Positions 37,967 to 47,410 of a stretch of DNA of 64,000 nt are shown here, one piece after another. The translations under genes were made by a program, and so were the position numbers. How positions within the stretch are numbered: position 1 is the stretch's first letter; every line of letters begins with the position of its first letter. The stretch comes from CAVZBT01 sp963773605 (lineage in GTDB: Bacteria; Acidobacteriota; UBA6911): assembly GCA_963773605.1 (NCBI GenBank), contig CAVZBT010000005.1:682001-746000 (forward strand), in the 5' to 3' direction. Below the pieces are notes generated by a model that was not told the origin of the DNA, searched no databases, and saw nothing but the letters and a program-made list of their open reading frames with translations.

Positions 37967-38818
37967 TCAGACCCCTTCGAGAATAATCACCGTCGGCGTG
38001 CCCGGCAGCGTGTCGCGTGAAATCTTCAACGTTCGCTCGCTCCGCTGGTCGATGACGAATTGCTGGCCGATCAGGCGCATGAATTCGTCGAGCGGGGTAG
38101 CGAAACGGTGCATCGGCAGCACCACGGAGGCCCGCAGGCGCTTGGTGATCTCGGAGACGCCGTCCAGCGACATCGTATAGGTGCCGTCGATCGGGACCAT
38201 GACGATGTCGAGCCGGCCGATCGCCGCGAAATGCGTATCGTCGAGCTTGTGGTGCAGATGTCCGAGATGGCCGATGCAGAGGCCGGCCACCTCGAAGATG
38301 AAGATCGAGTTGCCGTCCTTGAGCATCGCCCCACTGGAGCCCTCGCCATAGTAGCGGCGGATGTCGGTGGGGACGTTGCGGATATAGACGTCGCCGACGC
38401 GCGTTGAGACCTGCGCCGCCTGTCCGTTCTCACCCCAGCCATGCAGGACGTGCGGAATTTTTGGATCGGGAAACAAGGTATAGTGGGTCGAGTGCGCGCG
38501 GTTCATGGTGATGACATCGGGCAGCCGCCCGGTCCGGTAGGCGCCGTTGAAGTCGGTCGCGATCCGCACGCCGCCGGGCGTATCGATGTAATAGGTGGAA
38601 TGTCCGACATAGGTGATCGCGACGTCTTCGGCCTTGGCGGCAGTCCGGCGAAGGCTGACCGGCACGGCGAGCGGCGGGGCGTTCGCCATCGCCAGGCACT
38701 CGCTGCGCAAGGGCTGCTGCTGCGCGGCTGCTGGGACGACCAGCAAACCGAGGAAGGCAAGGGCTGCGGCAAGGGATACGTTGAGCGATCGCAACATGGC
38801 ATGACCCATCCGCGGCAA
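37967..38818 (-). CDS. Exported metallo-beta-lactamase-fold protein (UlaG-like)
   Basis: Intact 283-residue protein with a signal peptide (MLRSLNVSLAAALAFLGLLV, then VPAAAQQQP). MBL fold of the UlaG/NAPE-PLD-like branch: ITYVGHSTYYIDTPGGVRIA with TDFNG, the metal loop VITMNRAHSTHYTLFPDPKI, and later LCIGHLGHLHHKLDDTHFAA and VMVPIDGTYTMSLDGVSEIT. The usual HxHxDH motif is altered to AHSTHY, without the Asp. ATG 38818 and ATG 38797 are both possible; the second lies directly at the signal peptide. First gene of the operon, 133 bases from the divergent hydrolase pair. Confidence 0.85.
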   Translation of the reverse strand: MPRMGHAMLRSLNVSLAAALAFLGLLVVPAAAQQQPLRSECLAMANAPPLAVPVSLRRTAAKAEDVAITYVGHSTYYIDTPGGVRIATDFNGAYRTGRLPDVITMNRAHSTHYTLFPDPKIPHVLHGWGENGQAAQVSTRVGDVYIRNVPTDIRRYYGEGSSGAMLKDGNSIFIFEVAGLCIGHLGHLHHKLDDTHFAAIGRLDIVMVPIDGTYTMSLDGVSEITKRLRASVVLPMHRFATPLDEFMRLIGQQFVIDQRSERTLKISRDTLPGTPTVIILEGV

Positions 38819-38950
38819 AGGCCGCGGGCCGCAGTGTATCGCCGAATTCCGCGGACGTCATGATGGCATTCGCGCACGGCAGCGCGCCGGAATTGCTTCA
38901 TCGGAGGGCGGACAAATGCCGTATTGTAAAATTCACCCAAGGAGTTCGCC

Positions 38951-39897
38951 GTGACTGAAAAGACCGCCGCCTCGGCCCCGCATGCCCCGTCATCGAAGCG
39001 GCTGGAGCCGTTGCGCCAGGTCGATGCCGGCGTGCTGAGCATCGCCTATTATGAGGCGGGTCCCGCCGACGGACCGGCCGTGATGCTCATGCATGGCTTC
39101 CCCTACGACATTCACAGCTACGTCGACGTCGCGCCGCAACTGGCCGCGCAAGGCTGCCGCGTCATCGTTCCCTATTTGCGCGGCTACGGCCCGACCCGGT
39201 TTCGCAGCCCTGCGACGCCGCGCTCGGGCGAGCAGGCGGCGGTCGGCGCCGACATGATGGCGCTGATGGATGCGCTTGGGATTAAGCGCGCGGTGTTCGC
39301 GGGCTACGACTGGGGTGGCCGCGCGGCCTGCGTCGGCGCGGCGCTATGGCCGGAGCGCTGCATCGGCCTTGTCTGCGTCAATTCCTATCTGATCCAGGAT
39401 ATCGCCAACGCCATGGCGCCGCTGCGTCCCGAGCGCGAGGTGGCGCTGTGGTACCAGTATTACTTCCAGCTCGAGCGCGGCCGGGCGGGCCTTGCCGCCA
39501 ACCGGCGCGAGATCGCCAAAATATTGTGGACGCAATGGTCGCCGAACTGGCCGATTTCGACGATGCCTGCTTCGAGCGGACGGCGATTGCCCACGACAAT
39601 CCCGATTACGTCGATGTGGTGATCCACAGCTATCGCCACCGTTTTGGTCTGGCCGAAGGCGATCCGCAATATGCAGATATCCAGCGCAGGCTGGCGGCGC
39701 TGCCTCCCATCACCGTACCAACGATTACATTGGACGGCGCAGGCGATGGCGTTGCGCCCGCAACCGATGGCACCGCCAGCGCGTCGAAATTCACCGGCCG
39801 CCGCGTTCATCGCGTGGTGCCGCGCGCCGGGCATAATCTGCCGCAGGAAGCGCCCGAGGCGTTTGCAGCGGCGGTGATGGAGCTGGTCAAGGCATAG
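38951..39897 (+). CDS. Alpha/beta hydrolase, first of a tandem pair
   Basis: GTG start 38951, with AAGGAG nine bases ahead (V-TEKTAASAPHAPSSKRLEP). Oxyanion region MLMHGFPYDIHSYVDVAPQL, nucleophile elbow FAGYDWGGRAACVGAALWPE with Asp, tyrosine-rich cap ALWYQYYFQLERGRAGLAAN, acid near TITLDGAGDGVAPATDGTAS and His in HRVVPRAGHNLPQEAPEAFA. One frameshift near 39546, in WSPNW/ADFDDACFER. About 315 residues. No signal peptide, in contrast to its paralogue. The next gene starts three bases after its stop, so they are one transcript. Epoxide-hydrolase/dehalogenase type by the Asp nucleophile. Confidence 0.88.
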
Positions 39898-39900
39898 CCG

Positions 39901-40920
39901 ATGTCCGATTCCGTCGACCGCGCGCGCCGTCTGCTGCTCGGCGCGGCCTTGTCGGGAGTAGCAAGCAGGGCGTTTGCCCAAGCTGAGGCGCCCGCGCGCC
40001 CGGCACACGCGCCGCCGTCGCGGCGGATGGAGCCGTTGAAGCATATCGATGCCGGTGTTCTCAATATCGCCTATTATGAAGAGGGCCCCGCGGACGGACC
40101 GGTCGCGATCCTCCTGCACGGCTTTCCCTACGACATTCACACTTATGTAGATGTCGCCCCGCAACTGGCGGCGCAGGGCTGTCGCGTCATCGTCCCCTAC
40201 TTGCGCGGCTTCGGCGCGACACGCTTTCGCGACCCGGCGACGCTCCGGTCCGGCGAGCAGGCCGCGATCGGCGCCGATGTCATCGCGCTGATGGACGCAC
40301 TTGGTATCCAGCGCGCCGTCTTCGCCGGGCACAATTGGGGTGGCCGCGCGGCTTGCGTCGCCGCGGCGCTATGGCCGGAACGTTGCCGTGGCATGGTGAC
40401 CGTGAACAGCTACCTGATCCAGGACCTTGCGCGCGCTATGGTGCCGATCAGCCCGAAATATGAAGTCGCGCTCTGGTACGAGTATTACTTTCAGACCGAG
40501 CGCGGGCGGGCCGGACTTGCAGCCCATCGGCGCGAGATCGCGCGGATGCTCTGGCAAGAATGGTCGCCCGAGTGGGATTTCGATGACGCGACCTTCGAGC
40601 GCTCTGCGGTTGCCCACGACAATCCCGACTATGTCGACGTCGTGATCCACAGCTATCGCCATCGCTTCGGCCTTGCCGCGGGCGATCCGCACTATGCCGA
40701 TTTGCAGCGGCGACTGGCGTCATTGCCTCCGATCTCCGTGCTGTCAGTGACGCTGGATGGCGACAAGGACGGCGTGCTGCCCGCGAGCGACGGCAGCGCA
40801 AGCGCGTCCAAATTCACCGGCCGCCGCATTCATCGCGTGGTGCCGGGCGCGGGACATAATGTGCCGCAGGAAGCGCCGGAAGCGTTCGCTGCAGCGGTGA
40901 TGGAGTTGATCAGCGCCTAG
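39901..40920 (+). CDS. Alpha/beta hydrolase paralogue with Asn at the nucleophile position and an N-terminal signal
   Basis: Intact 339-residue paralogue of the preceding protein, aligned almost end to end (HGFPYDIHTYVDVAPQLAAQ; RRIHRVVPGAGHNVPQEAPE). It adds an N-terminal MSDSVDRARRLLLGAALSGV with ASRAFAQAE, a twin-arginine-like export signal. In the nucleophile elbow it reads FAGHNWGGRAACVAAALWPE, Asn (AAT) replacing the Asp (GAC) of its neighbour. The His and acid regions are kept. It could be catalytically dead, depend on deamidation, or reflect one wrong base. As this stretch has few other errors, the change deserves attention. Confidence 0.88.
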   Translation: MSDSVDRARRLLLGAALSGVASRAFAQAEAPARPAHAPPSRRMEPLKHIDAGVLNIAYYEEGPADGPVAILLHGFPYDIHTYVDVAPQLAAQGCRVIVPYLRGFGATRFRDPATLRSGEQAAIGADVIALMDALGIQRAVFAGHNWGGRAACVAAALWPERCRGMVTVNSYLIQDLARAMVPISPKYEVALWYEYYFQTERGRAGLAAHRREIARMLWQEWSPEWDFDDATFERSAVAHDNPDYVDVVIHSYRHRFGLAAGDPHYADLQRRLASLPPISVLSVTLDGDKDGVLPASDGSASASKFTGRRIHRVVPGAGHNVPQEAPEAFAAAVMELISA

Positions 40921-41014
40921 GTCGAGTTTGCCGCATGGCAAGCCGCTTCCGAAAACCGTCATCCTCCCTGCGCAAGTTCTCCGAGAAGGACAGAATTTTA
41001 CGGGGCGGAATTCC

Positions 41015-41986
41015 ATGGCGAAGCGTCACGTCTTGCTTGCGGTCTGGCTGGTGTCCTTTGCCGCGATCCCATCGGCTTCGGCCGAGGAATTCCCCAGCCG
41101 TCCGATCACCTGGGTCGTGCCCTTCGCGCCGGGCGGCATTACCGATACGACATCGCGCATCGTCGCCGAGGAAATGTCGAGGACGCTGGGCCAGTCGGTC
41201 GTGATCGACAACCGTGCCGGCGGCGGCGGAGCCGTCGGCACCGAACAGGTGGCGCGCGCCAGGCCCGATGGCTACACGATGATCTACGGCACGCAGGGCA
41301 CGATGGCGGCCAACGTCACGTTGCGCAAAAACCTGTCCTACGATCCGCTGACGAGTTTTCTGCCGGTGCATCTGGTCGGCGAAAGCCCAAACCTGTTCGT
41401 CGCCTATCACGGCGCGTCCTATCATTCGGTGCCGGAGTTCATCGCCTACGCCAAACAGAATCCGGGCAAGGTGACGTTCTCCTCTTCCGGCGTCGGCACC
41501 GCAACGCATCTGGTCGCCGAGTTGTTCAAGACGGTCACCGGCATCGAGATGCAGCACGTGCCTTACCGGGGCAGCGCGCCGGCACTGAACGACATGATCG
41601 CCGGCCGCGTCGATGTCATGTTCGATTACCCGGTCTCGGTCGGCCCGCATGTCGAGGCCGGCAAGCTGAAGGTGCTGGCGACGACCGCGCCGGAACGGTT
41701 GCGCGCGTTCCCTGACGTGCCGACCATGGCCGAACTCGGCATGAAGGACATGACCACCCAGAGCTGGTCCTCGATCATGGTGCCGGCAGGAACGCCGGCG
41801 CCGGTGGTCGACCGGCTGGCGGCGGCCGCGCACGCGGCGCTGTCGTCGGAACGCGTGCGCACGCATTTCGAAAAGGTCGGCACCCGCCCGATGATGCTGC
41901 AAAAGGCCGAGATGATCCCGTTCATCGAAAAGGAGATCAAGCGCTGGGGCGATGTGATCGAGCGGGCAGGGCTGGAGAAGCAGTAG
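41015..41986 (+). CDS. Tripartite tricarboxylate transporter-type (Bug/TctC) solute-binding protein
   Basis: Intact 323-residue periplasmic binding protein. Signal peptide MAKRHVLLAVWLVSFAAIPS with ASAEE. Bug-family segments: PITWVVPFAPGGITDTTSRI, NRAGGGGAVGTEQVARARPD GYT, and KVTFSSSGVGTATHLVAELF followed by VPYRGSAPALNDMIAGRVDV and AFPDVPTMAELG. Start ATG 41015 after GGGGCGG. It follows the two hydrolases by 94 bases with no TctA/TctB membrane genes nearby, as is common for Bug orphans, so it may serve a distant permease or act as a sensor-linked binding protein. Ligands are usually carboxylates. Confidence 0.92.
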   Translation: MAKRHVLLAVWLVSFAAIPSASAEEFPSRPITWVVPFAPGGITDTTSRIVAEEMSRTLGQSVVIDNRAGGGGAVGTEQVARARPDGYTMIYGTQGTMAANVTLRKNLSYDPLTSFLPVHLVGESPNLFVAYHGASYHSVPEFIAYAKQNPGKVTFSSSGVGTATHLVAELFKTVTGIEMQHVPYRGSAPALNDMIAGRVDVMFDYPVSVGPHVEAGKLKVLATTAPERLRAFPDVPTMAELGMKDMTTQSWSSIMVPAGTPAPVVDRLAAAAHAALSSERVRTHFEKVGTRPMMLQKAEMIPFIEKEIKRWGDVIERAGLEKQ

Positions 41987-42050
41987 CTCATAGCGTTTTC
42001 GAGCGAAGTGGATCCCGGTTCGCGTGAAGAAAACGCGTCGAAATGAGGAT

Positions 42051-43576
42051 CTATTCCCGCCGCGGGCTGATCTTCCACGTCGCCGCGAGAATGGCCGCGG
42101 TCATCGCGCCGCTGATCACAGCGGCGACCGGGATCGATGACGGCGAGCGCTGCGGTCGCGGCCCAGCCGATCGAACAGAAGGCTTCCGCGAACGTCGCCA
42201 GCCGCGACGAGGTCTGGCGGCGGCGAAACTGGCTGCGCTTGGCCTGGACGCGGAACCAGAGCTGGATCGCAGTCGCCGAGACGGTCGCGACGATGACGCC
42301 GAGCGCGGTGACGATCGCCTGCGTCACGGAGGCAAAGGCAAGCGCTGCGATCAGCGGCGCGAAGACGGCGCCGATTGCGATCAGCACCACCTCGATCTTG
42401 GCGCGGATCACGCGGGACGGCGGCAGCGGTGCGGTCGCGACCAGGTCGGCGGCATCTTCTCCTGATATCGTCAGCCAGGCGAGGCCGCCGGCAAGCTGCC
42501 CCGCCGCCATCACGATCACGGGCGTGATCAGCACGATCGCGGCCGAGCTATCGGAAAAACTTCGCCATAGCATCAGGGCTGGCGGCACCAGATAGAGCAG
42601 CTGCATCAGGCTTTGCGACAACAGCCACGGGATCGCGCCGCAGCAGCAGGAACTCCTTGGTGCGCAGCGCCTGTTGCCGCGAACCGCCGCGAAATGCGGT
42701 CGCGCGCGGTCCGCGGCGGACGGTGCGGGCGGTTGCGGCGACACTGACGACGGTATCGGCAAATCTCGGCGAGAACACCGCCATCACGACGCCGAGCAGC
42801 ACGAGCCCGCCGGCCATCAGCCACGACAGCACCATGCCATCGCCGATCGCCGCGCGCGCCGGCCACCACAGCGGGCTGTCGAGCCCAGGCGCATAGGCTG
42901 CGGCGGCATCGGAGGTCAGCACCGTAAAGCGAGATAGCGTACCGTAGGAAAGAATGGCTGCGACCTGGAGCGCGATGACGAAGCCGGCGCCGATGATGGC
43001 GGCCACGATCTGCGCGACGAGGCGGGTGCGGCTCGGGCCGATCAATCGGAACAGCGCGATCGTGATCGCGATCGCAACGGCCGCGGCCGAGAGGCCGATG
43101 GCGACGACGACGCCGAACGCCGAAAGCCATCGGATGCCGCCACCGATCACGAGAACATCGATGAAGGGTGTCGAAAACAGCAGCGCCATCCCGATCACGG
43201 ATAGCCCGATCGCGGCGATCCGTACCGAGAACACGTTGGCGAGGTTCGCGGGCGACGACATGATGAGATCGAGATCGGCGCGGGCGTAGAACACCCGCGT
43301 CACGGATTCGATGGCCTGCGACAGCATCAAGGCCCAGGCCAGAAAGATGGTCGACGTGATGACGATCAATTCAGGCTTGCCGAGCGGGGCCTGCAGATCG
43401 GCGAAGCGGCCGATCACCGCATAGGCCGGCAGGTGCATGATGGCGACGAACACGGTCAGGGCGATGACCGCGCGCTTTCGCTTTCCGCGTCTGCCGGCGA
43501 TCATCGCCAGCCATTCGCGCCAGGCCAGACGGATCTCGTGCCGGGCAAACCAGGTGAGCGCCGCGGCCGAACTCAT
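42051..43576 (-). CDS. ABC-2-type transporter permease
   Basis: Membrane protein of about 505 residues. MSSAAALTWFARHEIRLAWR, then many hydrophobic helices (VIALTVFVAIMHLPAYAVIG; LIVITSTIFLAWALMLSQAI; AFGVVVAIGLSAAAVAIAIT). A soluble insert (RRGPRATAFRGGSRQQALRT) leads to SLMQLLYLVPPALMLWRSFS and VLITPVIVMAAGQLAGGLAW. Breaks near 42648 and 42137; it ends AAVISGAMTAAILAATWKIS with PRRE and a stop at 42051-42053. The start overlaps the ATPase stop by four bases. The pair forms an exporter; the substrate is unknown. Confidence 0.8.
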
Positions 43577-44325
43577 GCGGCGGCTGCCTCGGTGTCGACC
43601 AGAGCGATGAACATGTCTTCGAGGCTGGTGTCGTTGCGGCCGTTCTGCTGGCGCAGCTCAGTGAGCGTGCCCTCGGCCACCAGCCGGCCTTTGGCGATGA
43701 CGCCGATGCGGTCGGCCATCCGCTCGGCGACTTCGAGAATATGCGTCGTCATGATCACGGTGCAGCCGGCACGGACGCGGTCCTGCAGCAGTCCCTTGAC
43801 GTGACGCGCCGACAGCGCATCGAGGCCGGTCAACGGCTCGTCCAGGATGATCAGCCGGGGATCGTGAACCAGCGCGCCGGCCAGCGCGACCTTCTGGCGC
43901 ATGCCCTTCGAGAAGCCCTCGCAGCGTTCGTGCAGGTGCGGCTCAAGGCCAAGCGACACCAGAAGCTGCTGCGCCGAGGGGCCGGAAACCGCGGGATCGA
44001 TGCCCCAGAGGCCGGCGACGAATTCGAGATATTCCAGCGGCGTCAGCTTGTCGTAGATCATCGGCTCGTCGGAGACCCATGCCATGATCTGCTTGGCGGC
44101 GACGGGATCGGCGAGTGCGTCGATGCCTAAAATGGAGACAGAGCCGGCATCGGGCCGCAGCAGGCCGGCGACCATCCGCAAGGTCGTGGTCTTGCCGGCG
44201 CCATTGGGGCCGAGCAGGGCGTAAAATTCGCCTGCGCGAACGGTCAGGTCGAGGGCGTCGACCGCGGGGCGGTCAAAACGCTTCGTTAACCCTCGCACTT
44301 CGAGCGCCGATACATCTGGCTGCAT
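43573..44325 (-). CDS. ABC transporter ATP-binding protein (ABC-2 exporter type)
   Basis: Intact 250-residue ATPase. Start ATG 44325 (MQPDVSALEVRGLTKRFDRP); the frame extends upstream but without homology. Walker A YALLGPNGAGKTTTLRMVAG, Q-loop region QIMAWVSDEPMIYDKLTPLE, signature EGFSKGMRQKVALAGALVHD, Walker B PRLIILDEPLTGLDALSARH, and switch His in VIMTTHILEVAERMADRIGV. Partner of the overlapping permease gene. It is divergent from the liv operon across about 290 bases. Confidence 0.92.
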   Translation of the reverse strand: MQPDVSALEVRGLTKRFDRPAVDALDLTVRAGEFYALLGPNGAGKTTTLRMVAGLLRPDAGSVSILGIDALADPVAAKQIMAWVSDEPMIYDKLTPLEYLEFVAGLWGIDPAVSGPSAQQLLVSLGLEPHLHERCEGFSKGMRQKVALAGALVHDPRLIILDEPLTGLDALSARHVKGLLQDRVRAGCTVIMTTHILEVAERMADRIGVIAKGRLVAEGTLTELRQQNGRNDTSLEDMFIALVDTEAAAA

Positions 44326-44613
44326 GATGACGGGACGGTCCGGTTTCGTTGTTGTCCGGAACATGCACCGAAGAACTTTCGGCACGGTGAATCGGGCGGC
44401 CCAAATCGTGCCGAACCCCGCAACTTCCCGGGCTGCGGCATTTCTGCGCAATTCTTAACAACACGGCGGCCAGCGCTTTGTTGACAGGGCTCGGCGCTTT
44501 GGGCTCAATGCAGCGGGACATATGCGGCTACGGGCATCGTGGATGCCTGGCAGCGTGTAGACACAAGATGCGGAAAAGGCGATCGACAGAATCGCCTGGC
44601 ATCGGGGAGGGAA

Positions 44614-45493
44614 ATGATGCTGGACTTCGTTCAGCAGCTGGTGAGTGGCATCGCGCTCGGCTGCGTCTACGGCCTGATCGCGCTCGGTTTCGTGCTCGTT
44701 TACAAGGCAACCGAGGTCGTCAATTTCGCCCAGGGCGATTTGATGATGCTGGGCGGGTTCTTCGCCTTCACCTTCATCGGCATGCTCGGCCTCAATTACT
44801 GGCTCGGATTCGCCGGCGCGGTCATCTGCCATGGCGGCGTTCGGCATGCTGGCCGAGCGCGTCGTGGTGCGCCCGATTCTCGGCTATCCGCAGTTTTCCA
44901 TCATCATGGCGACGATCGGGCTCGGATATTTCCTGCGCTCCGTGGTCGGCATGATCTGGGGCACCGACGATTTCAAGATCGAGACGCCGTTCAGCGACGG
45001 CGTGTTGCGGATCGGCAGCCTGGTGCTGGCCTACGACAAGCTCTCGGTGATCGCCGCGACCGTCATCCTCTGCGCGCTGCTTTATTTGTTCTTCAACCGC
45101 ACCACGCTCGGCACCGCGATGCGCGCCAGCTCGGAGAACATGCTGGCCGCCTACTACATGGGCATCCCGGTCAAGCGCGTGGTGTCGATCGTGTGGGCGA
45201 TCTCTGCGGCGGTCGCGACTGCCGCCGGTGTGCTGCTGGCGCCGATCACGTTCATTCATTCCAATGTCGGTCTCGTGCTCGGCCTGAAGGCGTTTCCCGC
45301 CGCGGTGCTCGGCGGCTTCGGCTCCATTCCCGGCGCCGTGGTGGGCGGCGTGCTGATCGGCGTGATCGAGAGCATGGCCGGCTTCTACCTGCCGCAGGGC
45401 TGGAAGGATGTTGCGCCCTACATCGTTCTTCTGGTGGTGCTGTTGCTCAAGCCCGAAGGCCTGTTCGGTATTCATACGCGGAAGAAGGTCTAA
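44614..45493 (+). CDS. livH: Branched-chain amino-acid-type ABC permease LivH
   Basis: Inner-membrane permease, about 292 residues. ATG 44614 follows GGGGAGGG. MMLDFVQQLVSGIALGCVYG, LIALGFVLVYKATEVVNFAQ GDLMMLGGF is the classic LivH start. After an extra base near 44829 comes MAAFGMLAERVVVRPILGYP and SIIMATIGLGYFLRSVVGMI. The coupling loop and final helices are FPAAVLGGFGSIPGAVVGGV and GWKDVAPYIVLLVVLLLKPE GLFG. The stop TAA overlaps the livM start (TAATG). First gene of livHMGF-ligase-livK. Confidence 0.92.
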
Positions 45494-46644
45494 TGCGGTT
45501 CCTCTTCAAGACGGATTACGAAGACGACATCAGACTGTTTCCGCACAGCGGCTACGTCGTTTCCTACGGTATCCTGCTGGCGCTACTTGTGATCGCGCCG
45601 TTCGTGCTGTCGAGCTATCTGGTCAGCCAGCTGGTGTTCGTCTGCATCTATGCCACGGTGGGTGTAGGCTTGATGATCCTCACCGGCTTCACCGGGCAGG
45701 CCTCGCTCGGCCACGCCGCCTTTCTGGCGATCGGCGCCTATACGGCGGCCTATCTGCAGCAATACAACGTACCGTTTCCGGTCTACTTCCTGGCCGGCGG
45801 CCTGTTGACCGGCGTGGTCGGTGCGCTGGTCGGATTCCCGGCGCTGCGGCTGACGGGCATCTATCTCGTCATCGCGACGATTTCCTTTGCCTTCATCGTC
45901 GAGGAAGTGCTGGCCCGCTGGGAAAGCGTGACCCACGGCAACGAGGGCATGCGCGTCAAGACCTTGAGCCTGTTCGGGCAGGCGGTGCCGCAGAACGGAG
46001 CGACCTTCTATTTCCTCTGTCTTGGCGTATTGATCCTCACCATCGTCGGCACGCTCAACCTGCTGCGCTCGCCGACCGGCCGCGCCTTCGTCGCGATCCG
46101 CGACAGCGAAACGGCGGCGCGCAGCATGGGCGTCAACGTTTCGCTCTACAAGGTGAAGTCGTTTGCGATCAGCGCAGCGATCACCGGCTTGGCCGGGGTG
46201 CTGTTCGCGCACAAGCTCTCCTTCATCAGCCCGGAAATGTTCACGCTGCAGCTCTCGATCGAGTTCATCATCGTGATCCTGATCGGCGGCACCTTCAGCC
46301 TGCATGGCGCGGTGCTCGGCGCGATCTTCCTGGTCATGATCGATCCGTTCCTGACCTATCTGAAGGATGACCTGCCCGGCATCATCTCAGGGCTGGCCGC
46401 CATGTTCGGCGCTGACAGCGTGACGGCGGGGAAAGTTCACGGCAACGTCGCCGCCATTGCCTCCGCCAACGGCCTCAAGGGCGCGATCTACGGCGTGATC
46501 ATCGTGCTGTTCGTGCTGTTCGAGCCGCTCGGTCTGTACGGGCGCTGGCTGAAGATAAAACTCTTCTTCCAGCTGTTCCCGCTCTACAAGCGCGCCACCT
46601 TCAAGCGTCAAAAAATCTACGTGAAATCGGAGCGGAACCGATGA
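45493..46644 (+). CDS. livM: Branched-chain amino-acid-type ABC permease LivM
   Basis: Intact, 383 residues. MRFLFKTDYEDDIRLFPHSG, VVSYGILLALLVIAPFVLSS, GVGLMILTGFTGQASLGHAA FLAIGAY (LivM hallmark), then GFPALRLTGIYLVIATISFA, RSPTGRAFVAIRDSETAARS (cytoplasmic coupling region) and FIIVILIGGTFSLHGAVLGA. The end KRATFKRQKIYVKSERNR is basic. Overlaps livG by four bases (ATGA). Confidence 0.95.
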   Translation: MRFLFKTDYEDDIRLFPHSGYVVSYGILLALLVIAPFVLSSYLVSQLVFVCIYATVGVGLMILTGFTGQASLGHAAFLAIGAYTAAYLQQYNVPFPVYFLAGGLLTGVVGALVGFPALRLTGIYLVIATISFAFIVEEVLARWESVTHGNEGMRVKTLSLFGQAVPQNGATFYFLCLGVLILTIVGTLNLLRSPTGRAFVAIRDSETAARSMGVNVSLYKVKSFAISAAITGLAGVLFAHKLSFISPEMFTLQLSIEFIIVILIGGTFSLHGAVLGAIFLVMIDPFLTYLKDDLPGIISGLAAMFGADSVTAGKVHGNVAAIASANGLKGAIYGVIIVLFVLFEPLGLYGRWLKIKLFFQLFPLYKRATFKRQKIYVKSERNR

Positions 46645-47400
46645 GCTATTTCCGTGCGGAAAACCTGTCCCTGCACTTCGGCGGCCTCAAGGCGGTCGAT
46701 TCCGTCAGTTTCGCGCGTGGAGAAGGGCGAGATCCTCTCGATCATCGGCCCCAACGGCGCCGGCAAGAGTTCGATCTTCAACCTGATCTCGCGGATCTAT
46801 CCGCCGACCTCAGGCAGGATCTTTTTCGAAGACCAGGACATCACCGAACAGCCGGCCTACGAGATTGCCGGCCTCGGCATCGCCCGCACTTTCCAGAACA
46901 TCGAATTGTTCGAGAATGCGACCATGCTGAGCAATCTCCTGGTCGGCCGTCATAGGCACTCCGCCACGCAGCTCTGGCAGGAATTGTTGTACCTGCCGAG
47001 CGTGCGCGCCGGCGAAAAGGTCCATCGCCGCCGCGTCGAGCAGGTGATCGAGTTCCTCGATCTCGAAGCCTATCGCGACAAGCTGATCTCGGGGCTGCCC
47101 TACGGCGTCCGCAAGGTGATCGAGCTCGCGCGTGCGCTGTGCTCGGAGCCGAAACTGATCCTGCTCGACGAGCCGTCGTCCGGGTTGAACGTCGAGGAGA
47201 CCGGCGACATGTCGTTCTGGATCCGCGACATGAAGACCGAACTCGGCATCACCGTCCTGATGGTCGAGCACGACATGACGCTGGTCAACCGCGTCTCCGA
47301 CCGCGTGATCGCGCTCAACTACGGCCGCGTGCTCGCGATGGGCTCGCCGTCCGAGGTGCAGCGCCATCCCGACGTCGTCGCCGCCTATCTCGGCGCATGA
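46641..47400 (+). CDS. livG: Liv-type ABC ATPase LivG
   Basis: ATPase, about 252 residues. MSYFRAENLSLHFGGLKAVD SVSFA, then, after an extra C near 46715, VEKGEILSIIGPNGAGKSSI (Walker A). LivG features: GLGIARTFQNIELFENATML and the long insertion RHRHSATQLWQELLYLPSVR. Signature region LISGLPYGVRKVIELARALC lacks the usual LSGGQ and has PYGVRK, normal for LivG. Walker B PKLILLDEPSSGLNVEETGD; switch His TVLMVEHDMTLVNRVSDRVI. Ends DVVAAYLGA. Confidence 0.92.
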
Positions 47401-47410
47401 GGATGATGCC

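Noticed and set aside
41015..41986. Bug/TctC protein as evidence for a complete tripartite transporter
   Set aside because: No TctA or TctB membrane protein lies on either side.
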